From positions 121,716-185,715 of the forward strand of contig JAMKCH010079092.1 of NCBI GenBank assembly GCA_023653785.1: a stretch of 64,000 nucleotides of DNA, in the 5' to 3' direction. Of the stretch, positions 11,901 through 24,619 are shown piece after piece (the first letter of the stretch is position 1; each line of letters starts with the position of its first letter). The translations under genes and the position numbers were made by a program. This DNA is from Ophioderma brevispina. Taxonomy: Eukaryota > Echinodermata > Ophiuroidea > Amphilepidida > Ophiodermatidae. The notes under the pieces are model-generated. The model did not search any database. It saw only the letters and a list, made by a program, of their open reading frames with translations, and was not told where the DNA came from.

Positions 11901-14879
11901 ACTGGTATTTTAGGATTTCTAAATTGTCATGCCAAAGAATGCCATAACGCCGCCAAATAAGTCCGAAACATTATTCTGGAACCCATACGCATATGTGAAC
12001 TTGCTGCGTCAGACAACCGAAAAGTATATATTTCTTACTGAATGGCTATTAAATTTCCTCTTTCATTCAGTTTTAGACACATAATACGTTCTATGAATGC
12101 GGACACCTGACTTATTCTTTTGATACGGTGACCCATCAACATTAAACCTTGTCACTTAATCTTAGCGATTGAACGGATGAGGCAGAAGGGACCAGAAAGC
12201 AATTACTACGCGCTGGCTTTATTATTATAAATGATAATATTGTGTACAGATTCAGAACTATTATTGAATGAAATGATTTTGATAGGATTAATGTTTCTAA
12301 CAACGTTTACGATTGTATTTGGCTGAATTAGCCATCAACATATGTGTTCTTAAGTACTTAAAAGAATATGTCCGCCATGGAAAATATTCCATACTGCTAC
12401 CAGTACTCAAAAGAAAAGGGATGTACGCCATGAAAAAAATATATTTTAACTAGTCTATATTAACCCATACTACTTTTCCTTATTTGAAAACAATTTGGAT
12501 GATTTCGTTATGTGAAAATTCCAGGAGCAATCCCTTATATTATAAACTGTTATCTGGTAGCAGTGACATCATTGCCACCATCCATTGTCGTGCACTTGGC
12601 ATACTTCTGTTGATAGATTTTGAAAAGCACATGGTTACTAATTCGAAAACAATTGGATTGGGTGTCATTGGTTGTGTAAAAGATATTGATCTAACAGGTG
12701 ATAAGTAGATTAACTCGGCTTAACATCCCGTCCTAAGGTCGGAATATTCTCATGGTTCCTTTGTCCAATTCCAAATAAACCAAAGGGAGAGCAGAATTCC
12801 AGTTTTAATCAATAAATCTTATACAAATGAAATCCAGAATTAGTACCGGAATTTTGCACAGTTACGTGCTTGTAAACGGATAAATTTCTGAGGTCAAAAT
12901 CAGACGATATAAAAGCCAACACCTATCACGATTTTATTACTCTCGACAATGGCCTCAGTTAGACGGATCGGGTCACATTTTGTGCATAATATTTTTTTTT
13001 GCAAAGATATATGACCCTCTGTTGTGTACGTTAAAATTTTAATGTCGTACAGATAGGAGTTATCACTTCCATAGTACACTAGGGAATCGTATCTTCAGGT
13101 ACACTAGTGTCTAACGAGGTATTATCTCAAAAAACAAATTCCCTTGGTTTCATACCACTAAGTGTTATGATGAATAGGGCACAAGTGACTTATTTATGAA
13201 ACAAATACCACGCATAATAATGATGCTGATATATGCGTTAAGCCCTCAATATAGCGGGTGACCTGGTCTGTGTACACCCTAAAAAGTTTACTTAATGTTG
13301 AATAAAAAGGAGCAATTCCCATTTTATTGTGTAAACTCTTATTCAAAGTTAAATCGCCATGCAGTTTTGGGTTAAATATATTTACTCGGCTTTTAGTGGA
13401 CTTGAGTTCAATTTTGACCGGGACAAAAATTTTACGGGGCATTGAGATAAACCCGTATGCCAATGGGAGCATTGAAATCCTGTCTCATGAAGGATTATGT
13501 TTTAATCAAAGTTTTAAAAAATGAGATTATCAAAGATGGACTAGTGAAACCCCTTAAGAAATGAACAAAACCCATCGTAGTCTTCACGTTTCAGTCGCTT
13601 GGAAAGAACATGGTCAATGTTGCGTAATATTATGTTGACACTCTCTTCCTTGTTTGTGATTATATGTGTGTAAGTTGTATTTGCCTAAGCTCAGATAATC
13701 ACCGACTCTCGTTCTGTGATTCATACACTGTAAAAATAAATTAGTCCATTTTGTAGAAATTAGTTCTTTAAGACATAATTTTGACCAACTGATGTCTTAT
13801 AGGACATTGAGATGTACAGTGTACCCCCACGGAGAAAGAAGACAGCTTTTGTTTTATCTTACCGTTTGGAAACGAATGCTCGGATAAAAGCCCGCGCAAC
13901 CTGTTTTATTATTAGTTTTCAATTTGTTTTGCAGTAGGGATGATAGATTGCATATGTCACTATCAAGATGCATATTGATTTGTAGCGCCAAAAATATGTG
14001 CTTCTTGTTATTAACCCAAACGTTCCCAAGTCCATTTTATCCTCGCTGTATTTTCATATAGCGGGAAAATTCTGGGCTATACGATACCCGCCGATGCTTC
14101 TATCTAATAAATCAAATGGTTCATAGGCATTCTATCAAAAAATGCGTCACATGATGGATTTTTATGATATCCTATATGCTACCATGACACGTATCGCATG
14201 AATCCTTTTCGTATGTGTGGAAGTATTTTTCTACTTCATTTCACATACGTCATATTATTGCTCATCACACCAGCATAAACTCTGTAGTTTATGTTTACGG
14301 ATATCAGGCCAGGCCGCGCATTTTATGATTGTACACAAGTTATTCTAAACATTTTTTTTATTAAGCAAGCGTTAAATTCATCAATTTTCCAAAGCCTCAG
14401 GACAGGGTATTGTCTAAAGGCAAAATCAATTGCCACGAATTGATCCAAGTCCAAATTTGTGCATTGTCGATGTCATTTTCAGAAATCGGTTTTGGATTAT
14501 TTGAGTCGTATAATTCTCCATGACGTGAGATTAATGTAGTGTTCATTTACATGACTGTTGAAAGTGAACACATATTCTCTTTCAGTGTATTCTATACATG
14601 TATTCTTTATTTTCAGTTTTTTTAGAAGGAAAAGGTTAAGGTTTGAAAATTGTTTTCAAGAGGTAGCCCCAAGCACAAAATGCGGAATGCGTTTTATTTT
14701 ATTTTTTTGGAAAGGATTTCTCAAATGCCTCGAATAACGAGAATAAGTCAAATCAGTTGAAATCATCAATTTTACTGTAAAATTAATACTTTACAAAGAA
14801 CAGAAGTATTGATTTAAAAACGTTGATATTTTTTCAGAGGCCTTTTGATCCAAAAGTCATATTTTCTCAGTTGGTCAAA
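11901..14879. other. no gene seen
   Basis: A small ATACACTGTAAAAATA...TACAGTGTA inverted pair at 13724-13823 may be a very short MITE of the CACTGT-ended type. Nothing else is recognised. Confidence 0.5.
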
Positions 14880-14952
14880 TAAAGAATAATAATAATAATA
14901 ATAATACCACGTATAGCGCAAAACACAAAAATGTTGTCTCAATGCGCAAGGC
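14880..14952 (+). repeat. (AAT)n tract with adjoining SINE/LINE-tail-like sequence
   Basis: ATAATAATAATAATAATA is followed by CCACGTATAGCGCAAAACAC and TGTCTCAATGCGCAAGG. A related TATAGCGCCTAA...AGGCGCTAAAC segment after an AATAATA-type stretch lies at 49870-49950, so this is probably a dispersed-repeat tail. Confidence 0.5.
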
Positions 14953-15148
14953 CATTATTATTACGCTGCCATCAGGAAATTGTCAGAATCATGTCGCGTC
15001 ATTGAAATGGAAATGGAACTAAATTCAAAATGCGCGCGTCTCACTAAAAACAAACTTTTTTGCTCAAAATCACAGGTATCAAGTTCCAATTTGATCATTA
15101 TCCAAACACTTGCACTTGAAGGTTGAACTGCACATGCTTTGAAATTAC

Positions 15149-15483
15149 CACTGACCGCTACACATGGATAGCGGGTCTGAGTCGCCGATTGAAACAACGG
15201 GAAGTTGCATTTTGCCCTTCGCAATATGGCGGGAAATAATGCATACACCTGCTGGTGCACATATTCCACACAGATGTTCTATTATTATACAAAATTCCTT
15301 TAACGTTGACAATAAAGTGAAGCCTTATTAGCCTTCCTTATTAAAGTGAAGCCATATTGCTGAAGGCCATATTGCGGAAATACCCGTTTTTCGGTCCCCG
15401 TTTTCTATACACCCACTCCTGTGGTTTGAATCGACAATTATTCAACGGTGCGCCAGCCCGCTATCCATGTGTAGAGGTCAGTG
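15149..15483. mobile_element. hAT-like MITE with perfect 8-bp target duplication
   Basis: GAAATTAC stands immediately outside both ends (15141-15148 and 15484-15491). The terminal inverted repeat starts CACTGACCGCTACACATGG on the left and its complement CATGTGTAGAGGTCAGTG closes the right. An 8-bp duplication and CACTG-type ends are hAT superfamily hallmarks. The 335-bp interior is non-coding and shared with the copies at 26559-27240. Confidence 0.87.
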
Positions 15484-16206
15484 GAAATTACACAGTTAAC
15501 GCCCTCTGCGGAAAGGCCTGGTTAATGGTCTCATTTAAGCTATTTCGGTTTTTGCGCAAATCATCTCGAATTATTTTAAGTATTTATGAATGTTATAAGG
15601 CAATTATGCCTATTTTTAAGGTGTTATACACTGGTATTAGCCGGGTATTTAGCGTTTATGATACGAAGCGTACCAATATTAACTAATGAAGATTAAAAGG
15701 TAAGCTAAGAAAGACAATAAGGAAGGCTAATAAGCCTTCAAAAGGCGAAACCTTGGTCTGTCACAATGCTTTTTGATAAGCGTAGACACGCCGGTGGAAC
15801 TAATTAAAGTTCATCAATACTTAAACATTCTGTTGACTGTACCGGGACACAAGGAGGTTTTATTTGACAGGTTAAATACAAACGCGGGAAAAGACTGTTG
15901 ACTGCTCGTCTTCTCTAGAGACTCATGGTAGACTTCTATATTCCCGTGGTGCACCGGTTTGGGACCAAAAGTCAGTCACGTGGTACATGCCAAGTTAGGT
16001 CGACATTGTTAATATTGACGCTCTGGTTCTCACATGGTAGGGTACATGCTTTGAATAGAAAAAACGGGTCATCAATTTAGAATTCAATATGCCGAACTGA
16101 ACAGTTCATCAGTCTGCACTCTGCAGAAGTTTCTTGGTCACAGTAGCTCATATCCCAAACATCAACTTTTAGGCGCGTCTTGTACGTGGCAAGGCAAGAA
16201 GATTAA

Positions 16207-16261
16207 AGGTGCTTGTTCCGATCGTCTTTGGAAACCCCCTGTTTTACCCGGAAGTAGTACA
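16207..16261 (+). mobile_element. partial MITE end, AGGTGCTTGTTCCGATC family
   Basis: TTAA then AGGTGCTTGTTCCGATCGTC, then GGAAGTAGTA, matches the complement of the right end of the element at 11560-11896. The rest is missing. Confidence 0.65.
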
Positions 16262-16305
16262 CCTCACTGTGACTCTGGGGGCGAGGTTGTAGGGAAACAG
16301 TTCAA

Positions 16306-16327
16306 TCTATTTCCCTAGGGAAATAGA
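16306..16327. repeat. 22-bp perfect palindrome
   Basis: CTATTTCCCTAGGGAAATAG plus one matching base pair outside. Function unknown. Confidence 0.9.
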
Positions 16328-17711
16328 ACGAGCAATAGGAATCAGCCAATGAAATAGCGTGTTTATGGTCATGAATATTCATGAGGTGTAATAAAACGTC
16401 TTGGTATCATCCTGTTTTGGTATTGTATTATTGTATTCAACGGTTTAAAGCAATATTACACACGAATGACTGTTTTTTTCGTTGAATGGAAAGTCACATA
16501 CCAAAACGGCTTGAAACATGCGTTACCCCATGAAAAAGGTATTTTTATATACTGAATAAATCGGTAACTCGTACAGGTGGCTGAGTTAATTTCCAATGTA
16601 ATGCGTTTTCAACGGAATACCTAAATAGCTCAGTCGATGTTCGAATAGTGGATTAGAAAGTGATTGTGAATCGATAGGTTGGTGTTTCGAATCTATTTGT
16701 ATCCTCGCTTGCTGTTTGATTTAGTGTCGCGTTGTACTGGGATTTGGTCGAATAAGCAAGTAATGTTTTGTACGTCTCTTTTAATTTAGATGAAAATTTC
16801 CCCTAACTTCATTACATATGACGTGTTCTATTGAAACGAAGTCGTGAAACATTTTTTGAGAATTTATACATTTGAAGTACTAAAATTATAATTCTGTTAA
16901 GTTGTAAAATGATATACGTACGGGTATGCCAGATTTCTCTTATACTTCTCAAATAGTTCTTGATTTGTTGTAGAGATTTTTCACGCGTTTATTGGATATA
17001 TCTGTAAAAGTATTCTGGCGATTTTGTTCGGATTTTCGTAGAACAGTTCATAATAATTAACAAAAATACGGCAAGGTTCCAGTTATTAGGTCTTTCAGCT
17101 CATATTCCAACCCTTACTCTACCATGAAATGTCGTCTATGTTTTAATTAAAATATTTTATTACTTTTTCATGAACAAGTTTACTACCGTTCGCTCATTTG
17201 CATATTGCGCATATACATCGATCGCAAATGTGTATGCTCTATAATTGCAGCTACACTCATTGAAATTATTACCACGCTGTTGTCATGAATATACATGGTC
17301 CGACAAATTGGTAAAATGTTGTACAGATTCATGTAAAAAATACACATTTTGTACTTTTCATGCAAGTAATTGGTCAAATGTTATCAACAATTTGTCGAAC
17401 GTGACACAACACCGTGGTATATAGTGTATACTCAGAGTATACAGTGTACGTGTTACGCATGACAAAATAGGGTGGGTTAAATGTCATACGCGATACTACA
17501 CGAAATGGGGAATTCTTTCGTTAGACTAGTGCATCACCATCGGTGTATGACCTTTGACTTCAGATTTGTTCTGTGCTCAGGTCAGAGGTCCTTTTTTACC
17601 GAATTGGTGGTAATAAGGCATTTTACGCAAACCTCTAGATGACCTTTGCCCTTTTGGGTCGTTCCGAGACCCTGCAAACAAAGCATAACGAAACGCATAG
17701 CAGGACAGACT

Positions 17712-17741
17712 CGCAGACAGACAGACAGACAGACAGATAGA
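17712..17741 (+). repeat. (CAGA)n microsatellite
   Basis: About six CAGA units run into GATAGAT. The preceding 200 bp looks like the body of a dispersed repeat, but no partner copy is in the window. Confidence 0.85.
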
Positions 17742-18472
17742 TCTCATTTTAGTAGTATAGATTGATCCATGAAAAGGACAACCATGGCATCTAAACCTTG
17801 TTTTGTAAAAAAGAAAAAACAATTTGTACAACACTCACTGCGATACTAAGCTTGTTAAAAGTATTACAAATGGCGTTTAACAACTGCTAAGTAAACAAAC
17901 AATCTATGAAGTAGTGAGGTAGATAAAGGGATAATATTTGGAACTACGGTTAAAGCATCAAATTTGTCGTATTGTACCAAAAGAAATAGCACTAGCATAA
18001 TCTGTATTATTTTGAGAATACAAAAAAAAATTAAATAATTTTAATGAATTACTACATATCCACCTCACTACTTCAAAGATAAACGATTGTTTAAAGGTTT
18101 TTTTTTCAATTTCAGGTTTATTGACATAGGCCTCCGAGGTTCTTAATGCAAAGATAATGAGTTAGGTTTTTGAAAACATATGTACATCTGTTTTGGCCAT
18201 GGCTAGTGTCCGGTTTTTAAACACAAGGAATATTACCTGGTAATTAGATGATCAGATTGCCCCAAATTCTCCCCAAATCAAGAATTGGCTTCTATTTTTG
18301 GATGCACATGATTCTGCTTGTGTTTCAATCATAGGGGCTCACTTGACGCCTTTATTACTACAATAAAGATAACAGCTACATACAATACAGCTCTTGATCT
18401 GTAAATTACCCTGTGTGAATGCATGGGAGTATGTTGATTCAATGTTTGTTCAACGTTTGGGCACCCGTCTTG

Positions 18473-18634
18473 GGGTGTTTCCTTAAAAGTGACCCATCTG
18501 ACACTCTTTTCTGACACACTTATGAATTCGGAAACCCTGCACGAAATAAAGCACATGTTGAGTCCGTTATGGTTTCTGAATTCATAAGTGTATCAGAAAA
18601 AGTGTGTCAAATGGGTCACCTTGCGGAAACACCC
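18473..18634. mobile_element. hAT-like hairpin MITE with perfect 8-bp target duplication
   Basis: CCGTCTTG lies at 18465-18472 and 18635-18642. Between them a 162-bp hairpin starts GGGTGTTTCC and ends GGAAACACCC. Arms of about 60-65 bp (with GTGACCCATCTGACAC and CACACTTATGAATTC) pair around a 35-bp loop. Divergence between arms is low, suggesting a fairly recent insertion. Confidence 0.88.
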
Positions 18635-18855
18635 CCGTCTTGTGCTTGTGGTAGCTTATTGATGAATAATGCATGAAGTGTAAGTATATTGTTCTGACAG
18701 CCGAGCTGCAGATGGTGACGAAAATTTATTTGTGTCAAACTAATAAGCTTACAATTTACATAAGTTTTGGTAGAATTTGAAGGATATATAAATTTTTAAT
18801 TTTATCCCTCCTGGCATAAAAAGCCCTTCTTTGTCTATATCCGTACACAACACTG

Positions 18856-19221
18856 TTAGAACACTGTTTAAAATTTTGCTGTTTAAAAAAAGGGTTGTTT
18901 AAAGTGGTGTTGTTTAAGTTTTAAACAACATTGTTTAGTTTGTTGTTATAACATGTTGTCTTAAACAAGGTTGTATAAGTTTTAAACAATTTTTTAAACA
19001 ACTCGCAATCTTTAACCAACTGCTGTTTACCCTGGTCATCGCTCAACCTTGTTTTAAAAGTCAAATTAAACAACTTGTTTAAAAAATGTAAACAGCTGAT
19101 GCTTAAACATTTAAACAAGTTGTTTAATTTTTAAACCAGATGCTTAATTTTTAAACAAGTTTGAGCGATGACCAGGGTAAACAGTGTTTGTTTAAAATTT
19201 TAAACAACCTGATTAACAGTG
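18856..19221. mobile_element. foldback element made of TTTAAACAA words
   Basis: AACACTGTTAGAACACTG begins it and TTAACAGTG ends it. Inside, perfect 22-bp arms at 19024-19045 and 19161-19182 contain ACCCTGGTCATCGCTCAA and its complement. The rest is dense in TTTAAACAA and TTGTTTAAA. Confidence 0.65.
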
Positions 19222-19799
19222 AAGATTGTAATGCTTTGCACTTTTTAAATAACTCGCAATAAATTTATAGGTCCGTTATTTTTTAGTAGTAGAACCTGCA
19301 TGCAACAATGCCAGTTACAAGGTTAAAAGATATCAATTACTTGGACAATGATTTCCATTTTGTCCTTTAATGTTTATGCTTTCAATAAAATACTGACATG
19401 GATGTCTTAAATAGCGTTTTATCAGCTTTAGCCACCCTTGACTATCTGTCAAGCAATATAGAAAAGGTGTCGTTGAGGGCTTAAATCCGGTCAGTTTTAC
19501 AAGCATCAATATATTCATCTTATGGCCAAATGTTCCCTTGGATAGTGATTCACAGAGGTACTAAAATCCTTTTGTCTTTAAAATAAATTTTGATATTAAA
19601 GGTTGCAAGATTTTTCGTTTAACCTTCAACTATTGCGTAAACATGTTGTTGGAGAAAGTGAACGTTGACTCGAATGTCCGAAAACAGACTAATTTGGGCG
19701 AACAAACAGACAGGATTGTGTATTTGTATGAAAGTTTTGGGGAAGATTGATTGAAGGTTTTTATAGTTTGAAGAGTGCTGAATCAGAATTTCTGGGGCT

Positions 19800-20340
19800 A
19801 ACCTTTGGGAAATGTGGGGAATTTTGTAAAATAAGGGGTAAATTAGTACAGGGGTAAATTTGAAATCAAGTCTAAATGTGTTTCAATGTGCACCAATGTA
19901 TTTGTCTCATTGTAAGGATTCAAAAAAGGTATAGTTTGTCTAGGTTCTGACCTTTAGTTACACGGCTACAGCCCTTTTTAAGATTCAAGGTCATCCTGGG
20001 GCAAAAAAAGCCAATGCTCAGATTTTGTCGAAACTGGTGTCAAACTATTGTTCTGGGTATACTGAAGCAGAAAATGCATTTTAATTCTGTGGGTGACAGC
20101 TCTGTATACAATTTGTAGTCAAGTTTTGGTGACCCCTATAGCCTATATGTAGACCTTTCTTACATTTTGCCCACCAATTACGAAACCAAATACCAAATTT
20201 TGTAAAATAAGGCAAGACGAACAATTTGGCACCAATTTCAACAAAATCGAAATTTATTCGGTTGTCGGCAGGGGGGGGGGCTCCATGTTTGTTGTTTTTT
20301 ACAAAACACAAAAATGTGATGATTGTCATCGGTCATTTGG
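19800..20340. repeat. partial copy of the large foldback family
   Basis: ACAGGGGTAAATTTGAAATC and GTAAGGATTCAAAAAAGGTA, followed by TAGTTTG, match the core of the elements at 45300-46405, 48085-48440 and 54850-55740. The arms are not well preserved. Confidence 0.5.
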
Positions 20341-20700
20341 TCAGAAATTTTCCAGGATGTACTTCATAAGGTTAGGCAAACAGTATTCCAAGAAGTACCA
20401 ATCAAAGTCGTCCTTTTATATATATTGACAGGCAATACACAATAGCCGAACATGACCCATATAATAGCTTGTAAGTTATTTTGAAGGACAGTGTATTGTT
20501 GTAAGTTCAAGCCTTTATAAACAGTTACATAATATGTCAATAGTTGTTAATTGTACTGGGTGTTTTCTTACATGTGGCACTATTGTTAACATAATAGCAG
20601 GTAACTCTTTTGTCCTTTTTAAATTTACGTCAATATGAGAACGCCAACTGCAGGTGGGGTGGCATTTCTTTTCAATAGTAGATAAATCTTTGCAGACTTT

Positions 20701-21480
20701 GCAGAGAAGATGAGAAAGAAGGAGATGGCTCGATTTTGCAATCCGATTACCCAGGATTCCTCTCATTCATCAGCTCATTGATTGGACCTTTGAAGTAATG
20801 TGTTCAACCGCCTCAAGCTTAGCCGTTCGGGAAGGTTTCACAACAGGAAGTAATTTACACACTCCCACTTATTAATTTTCCAGCTAAAAGATCTCTGCTG
20901 GCAATGAACTCCGCGGTTGTTCTGACTGATTGTTATTTATTTTAATCGTTGGCGAAATAATTGAGGAAATCTGGCTTTTTTAACTAAGAAACAGCAAATC
21001 GACCCTTTTTCGGTAAGATAACATTGTTCAAGGTTTTTGGGGTCCAATAAAGATGTTATTATTTTAGGCCTAATTTACAAATATCCGGTTACTTTCCTGT
21101 GAAATAGGATATGATGCAATAAATTAGATAAATGTATTTTCAATACATCTCACCATACTTTTTTTGTGTCAGAAGTGTCCAAAGTGCCAAATACTTTGAA
21201 AATTTGGTGTCAATTTATTTATAACTGATGCAGGCCAGTCCGTTTTTGCTGTATTTCTGGTCACCACCATAGTGTATAACCCTGTACAAATACCATTGAC
21301 ACTGGGTAATTGGAATGTTCTGGTATTTAATGAACAGGGTATATGTATTGTTCTCCAGCAAGTAGCGTATCTTTGGTCCAATCGATTAGATTAAGCCGAT
21401 TGAGATGATAGGCGGTCGAACATTCTCTTTTTTGAAGTAGCAGTCGAACCACCTCCTTCTTCTCATCTTCTCTGATCTTG
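20701..21480. repeat. weak inverted repeat pair
   Basis: AGAGAAGATGAGAAAGAAGG near 20702 recurs inverted near 21450-21480, and ATTGATTGGACC near 20775 recurs inverted near 21378. About 90 bp per arm, imperfect. Confidence 0.35.
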
Positions 21481-22205
21481 TACGTAAAGTATTGGCACGT
21501 TATGTAACCACGGATTCCGGTAATCAAATCTTCGATTACTTAGTTATTGATATACTTAATAATATTTATAACAGACACTTAAACTCCCTCAACAGGAGTC
21601 ACGCCAACATGCGTTATTTTCTTGTCCACGAGAAGACAATACAATCGATGTGACCTCAATAGTCGTGGTCGAAAACGCTCTGGAATTCCTGATTTGACTC
21701 CAAAGACCTGAATTCATTATTAAATCATGTATTACTGTTGTGGAATGTCAACTACTTATCCAAGTTGGTCTAATATGACGAGAAAGGGTGTTTGGGGGTT
21801 AAAACAACGATTAAAAGCGACTAATTTTTAGTTTTGGAAAAAGACGTGGTCCCTGAAGTTATAGAAATCCCACCAAATTTTAAAGCATCCAAATCAATTA
21901 ATTGAATTGTGGTGCTAAAAAACGTCTGTGTCCGTGTTACTCCTATCTCTTTTAAGAAAGCGAAGACCACGGAAATGTATAACCTTACATTTACCAGCAT
22001 CATGGAATTAAAATTCTCGTATGCTGTAACGTGGACTGGTTTCCATCGATTTTAACTGCAACTGTCAGCTGTGTGCAGGAATGGGGACATGGCAAGTCGT
22101 TTGCCTACTTGTTATTTGCGGAAAGCCCTGTAAAATGACCCTGTCCAACAATTTGTAGTGTGAACAATCGTGCGTGGGTGACCTGCAGACTAACTGACTC
22201 AGGAA

Positions 22206-22564
22206 CACTGATCTCTATACAATGGATTGGCAACCCGGGCTCGTAATTGAAGCACTGATGGCCATTTGGTCATCCACAAGAGCCCAAGCAGTGGTAAAGA
22301 GCCGGTCTTTATTACAAAATTGTTCTCATTGAACTGTGGATAAGCGACATAACAGACTACAGAATCAAGCCAATTCATGAGTCTCATTGTATTTGCGCGT
22401 ATTGGATGGCATGTCTCTAAAACGTGCTCCCAGGATACCTACTTCTGTTAAACAGTGTCTCTGGAATGGTAATTGTGGTTCAGTAGACCAAGATGCCCGC
22501 CCGTTGGTCCATTCATCTCATATACAATACCTGTTGTGTAGCCAATCCATGTATAGAGATCAGT
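22206..22564. mobile_element. foldback element with CACTGATCTCTATAC ends
   Basis: CACTGATCTCTATACAATGG on the left is matched by CCATGTATAGAGATCAGTG on the right. The end resembles the CACTGACCTCTACACATGG end of the hAT-like MITE at 15149-15483, but no 8-bp target duplication is visible. Confidence 0.6.
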
Positions 22565-22812
22565 GGTTACATTGCCATGCAATAAACTAAATATATTCAT
22601 TGCTATGGCGTTCCCGACAAACAGTGTAAATTCTACTCGACTATAAATTTTCCACATGCTTTGTGCCATGTGGACGTAAATCTCTTATAATGAGTCCGTC
22701 ACCCCCCCCGCCCCCCAATTCTAGAAGTCATTCAAACTGAAATTACTGATGACGATCATTTAAAGAGTTGTGTTGATTTTGAGACCTACACATCTTTTTA
22801 CCTATTGTAATT

Positions 22813-22827
22813 GGGGGGGGGGGGGGG
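22813..22827 (+). repeat. poly-G tract (15)
   Basis: An uninterrupted G run. A C-rich run at 22700-22716 lies about 100 bp upstream. Confidence 0.9.
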
Positions 22828-23485
22828 AATAAATCTTATTAATGCTGGTCACCTCCTCACCGCATCCTTTGTTATCTAGTGATGCGTCATGGGTTTACTT
22901 ATGTCACTGTCTGATGCTGATGGCATCGACAAGATGGATTAAACACGTACGGTTACTTAACGAGAATGTATTATAGTAATCAAAGTATTTGAATATTGTA
23001 GACAAAATGTGTGTATATTACAACATAAGCTAATCAAATTTTACGAATATGTGTTTGCAATGACCTGCTACTTAATCGCTTTGCGTGGTCCTTTGCTGTG
23101 ATTATTTTTATCTTTGAGGTCACGGTCAACGTCATAAGGCAGAAAATCTATATGATAGAACCACATTTATTATTTCTTTAAAATATCCTATATCTCCTTT
23201 TAGTAGGTAAGGCGATTATGTTTAGCTTTCTAAAACTTCATACTGCAATGAGGGCTTCATTTGGTACAATTTTGTGACCCTCACGACTGATTACCGACTT
23301 CCGATGTACACAATATATCCAATAGCTAAAGCGCGATCGACGACAACCTAAGTGATACATACGATAAGCTAAAAGTCGTTTTCCATGCATCACCTTCTTG
23401 AGATGAGAGGGATCTCAAAGGTACTGTCAATTGGAGTGACATTTGATATCCTACCCATAGTGTAAAAGCTGTACATGATAGTTTC

Positions 23486-23848
23486 TACACTGTTAAAAAT
23501 TTTCCGAAATAAGAAACCAAGATTTCCGTAAAGTTACGGAAAATCTGTTTGGTACAAAAACAATAAAATCCAAAACAAAAACTAAAAAATGTTAATTTAC
23601 GGAAATATTTCAAAAATTTCTGGCAGCAATATTTTCCCGACTTTTTTTTTTTGGTTCCGTAATTTTAAATTACGGAAAAAATTCTTGTAAATACACATTT
23701 TTTCCATAATATGAGACAACTTTCTGTAAAATTATGTCAAATTTCCGTTCTTGACAGAATTTCTGTAACTTACCCTAACAATGACTGGAATACTGCGCCA
23801 TAAATGTCCAGTAAATTTACTGAAACTTTTTTAACATGTAGATTTGGT
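23486..23848. mobile_element. AT-rich foldback with CTACACTGTTAAAAA ends
   Basis: CTACACTGTTAAAAATTTTC on the left pairs loosely with GAAACTTTTTTAACATGTAG on the right. The interior is filled with TTTCCGTAA and TTACGGAAA in both orientations. Confidence 0.45.
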
Positions 23849-23874
23849 CCACCGGGGCAAGTGTCAAGAGCCAC

Positions 23875-24136
23875 TGGACCTTAGTAAGAGGTCTTGCATT
23901 TTCCGTAAGTTGCTTTATCCCAACTCTGGATATTAAAATGCACGCGCTAACAGTGTTTCTATATTTCTAAGTGGTCAAATGTAGTTCATACTTTGAACAC
24001 AACTTCTTCGAGGATACGTGCTGAATATTGGAACGAGCACTTTTTGTTAGGGGGCACACGTGAATGAAGTGAATGACTTCTATTGGTTGTGGCCTAGTTG
24101 TTGCAGGAGGTACTCCACAGGAACTCAGTTACATAT
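23875..24136 (+). repeat. direct duplication, copy 1
   Basis: About 260 bp from GGACCTTAGTAAGAGGTCTT to CAGGAACTCAGTTACATAT, nearly identical to 24354-24619. Confidence 0.9.
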
Positions 24137-24353
24137 TTTTTTTTTTTTTTTTTTTGACTGGAACATCAGAAAGTATATTTAAAGTATATAATTATGATAC
24201 TTCAATACTTTAAATATACTTTATCATTTATACTTTAAATATACTTTAAAATGTACTTTAAAATGTACTTTAAATATACTTTAAAGTGTTTCAATAAAGT
24301 ACAGTAACATAAAGTATATTTAAAGTACTGTACTTTAAATATACTTTATTTGG
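24136..24353. repeat. poly-T run and TTTAAAGTATA-type spacer between duplicated copies
   Basis: Twenty T (24136-24155) precede a foldback-like stretch of AAAGTATATTTAAAGTA and TACTTTAAATATACTTTA repeats ending TTTGGTCCA. Confidence 0.7.
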
Positions 24354-24619
24354 TCCAGGGTTAGTAGAGAGGTCTTGCATTTTCCGTAAGTTGCTTATCC
24401 CAACTCTGGATATTAAAATGCACGCGCTTTAAACAAGTGTTCTATATTTCTAAGTGGTCAAATGTAGTTCATACTTTGAACACAACTTCTTCGAGGATAC
24501 GTGCTGAATATTGGAACGAACACTTTTTGTTAGAGGGCACACGTGAATGAAGTGAAAGACTTCTATTGGTTGTGGCCTAGTTGTTGCAGGAGGTACTCCA
24601 CAGGAACTCAGTTACATAT
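24354..24619 (+). repeat. direct duplication, copy 2
   Basis: It differs from copy 1 by a handful of substitutions and small indels (for example CGCGCTTTAAACAAGTG for CGCGCTAACAGTG). Confidence 0.9.

Larger units (their letters stand above)
15492..18464. other. no gene seen; scattered repeat pieces
   Basis: Holds the MITE end at 16207, the palindrome at 16306, a tRNA-like trace near 16626-16693 and the CAGA repeat. GCCTTCCTTATT near 15330 recurs inverted near 15720, so a larger diverged inverted repeat may surround the hAT-like MITE. Confidence 0.45.
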
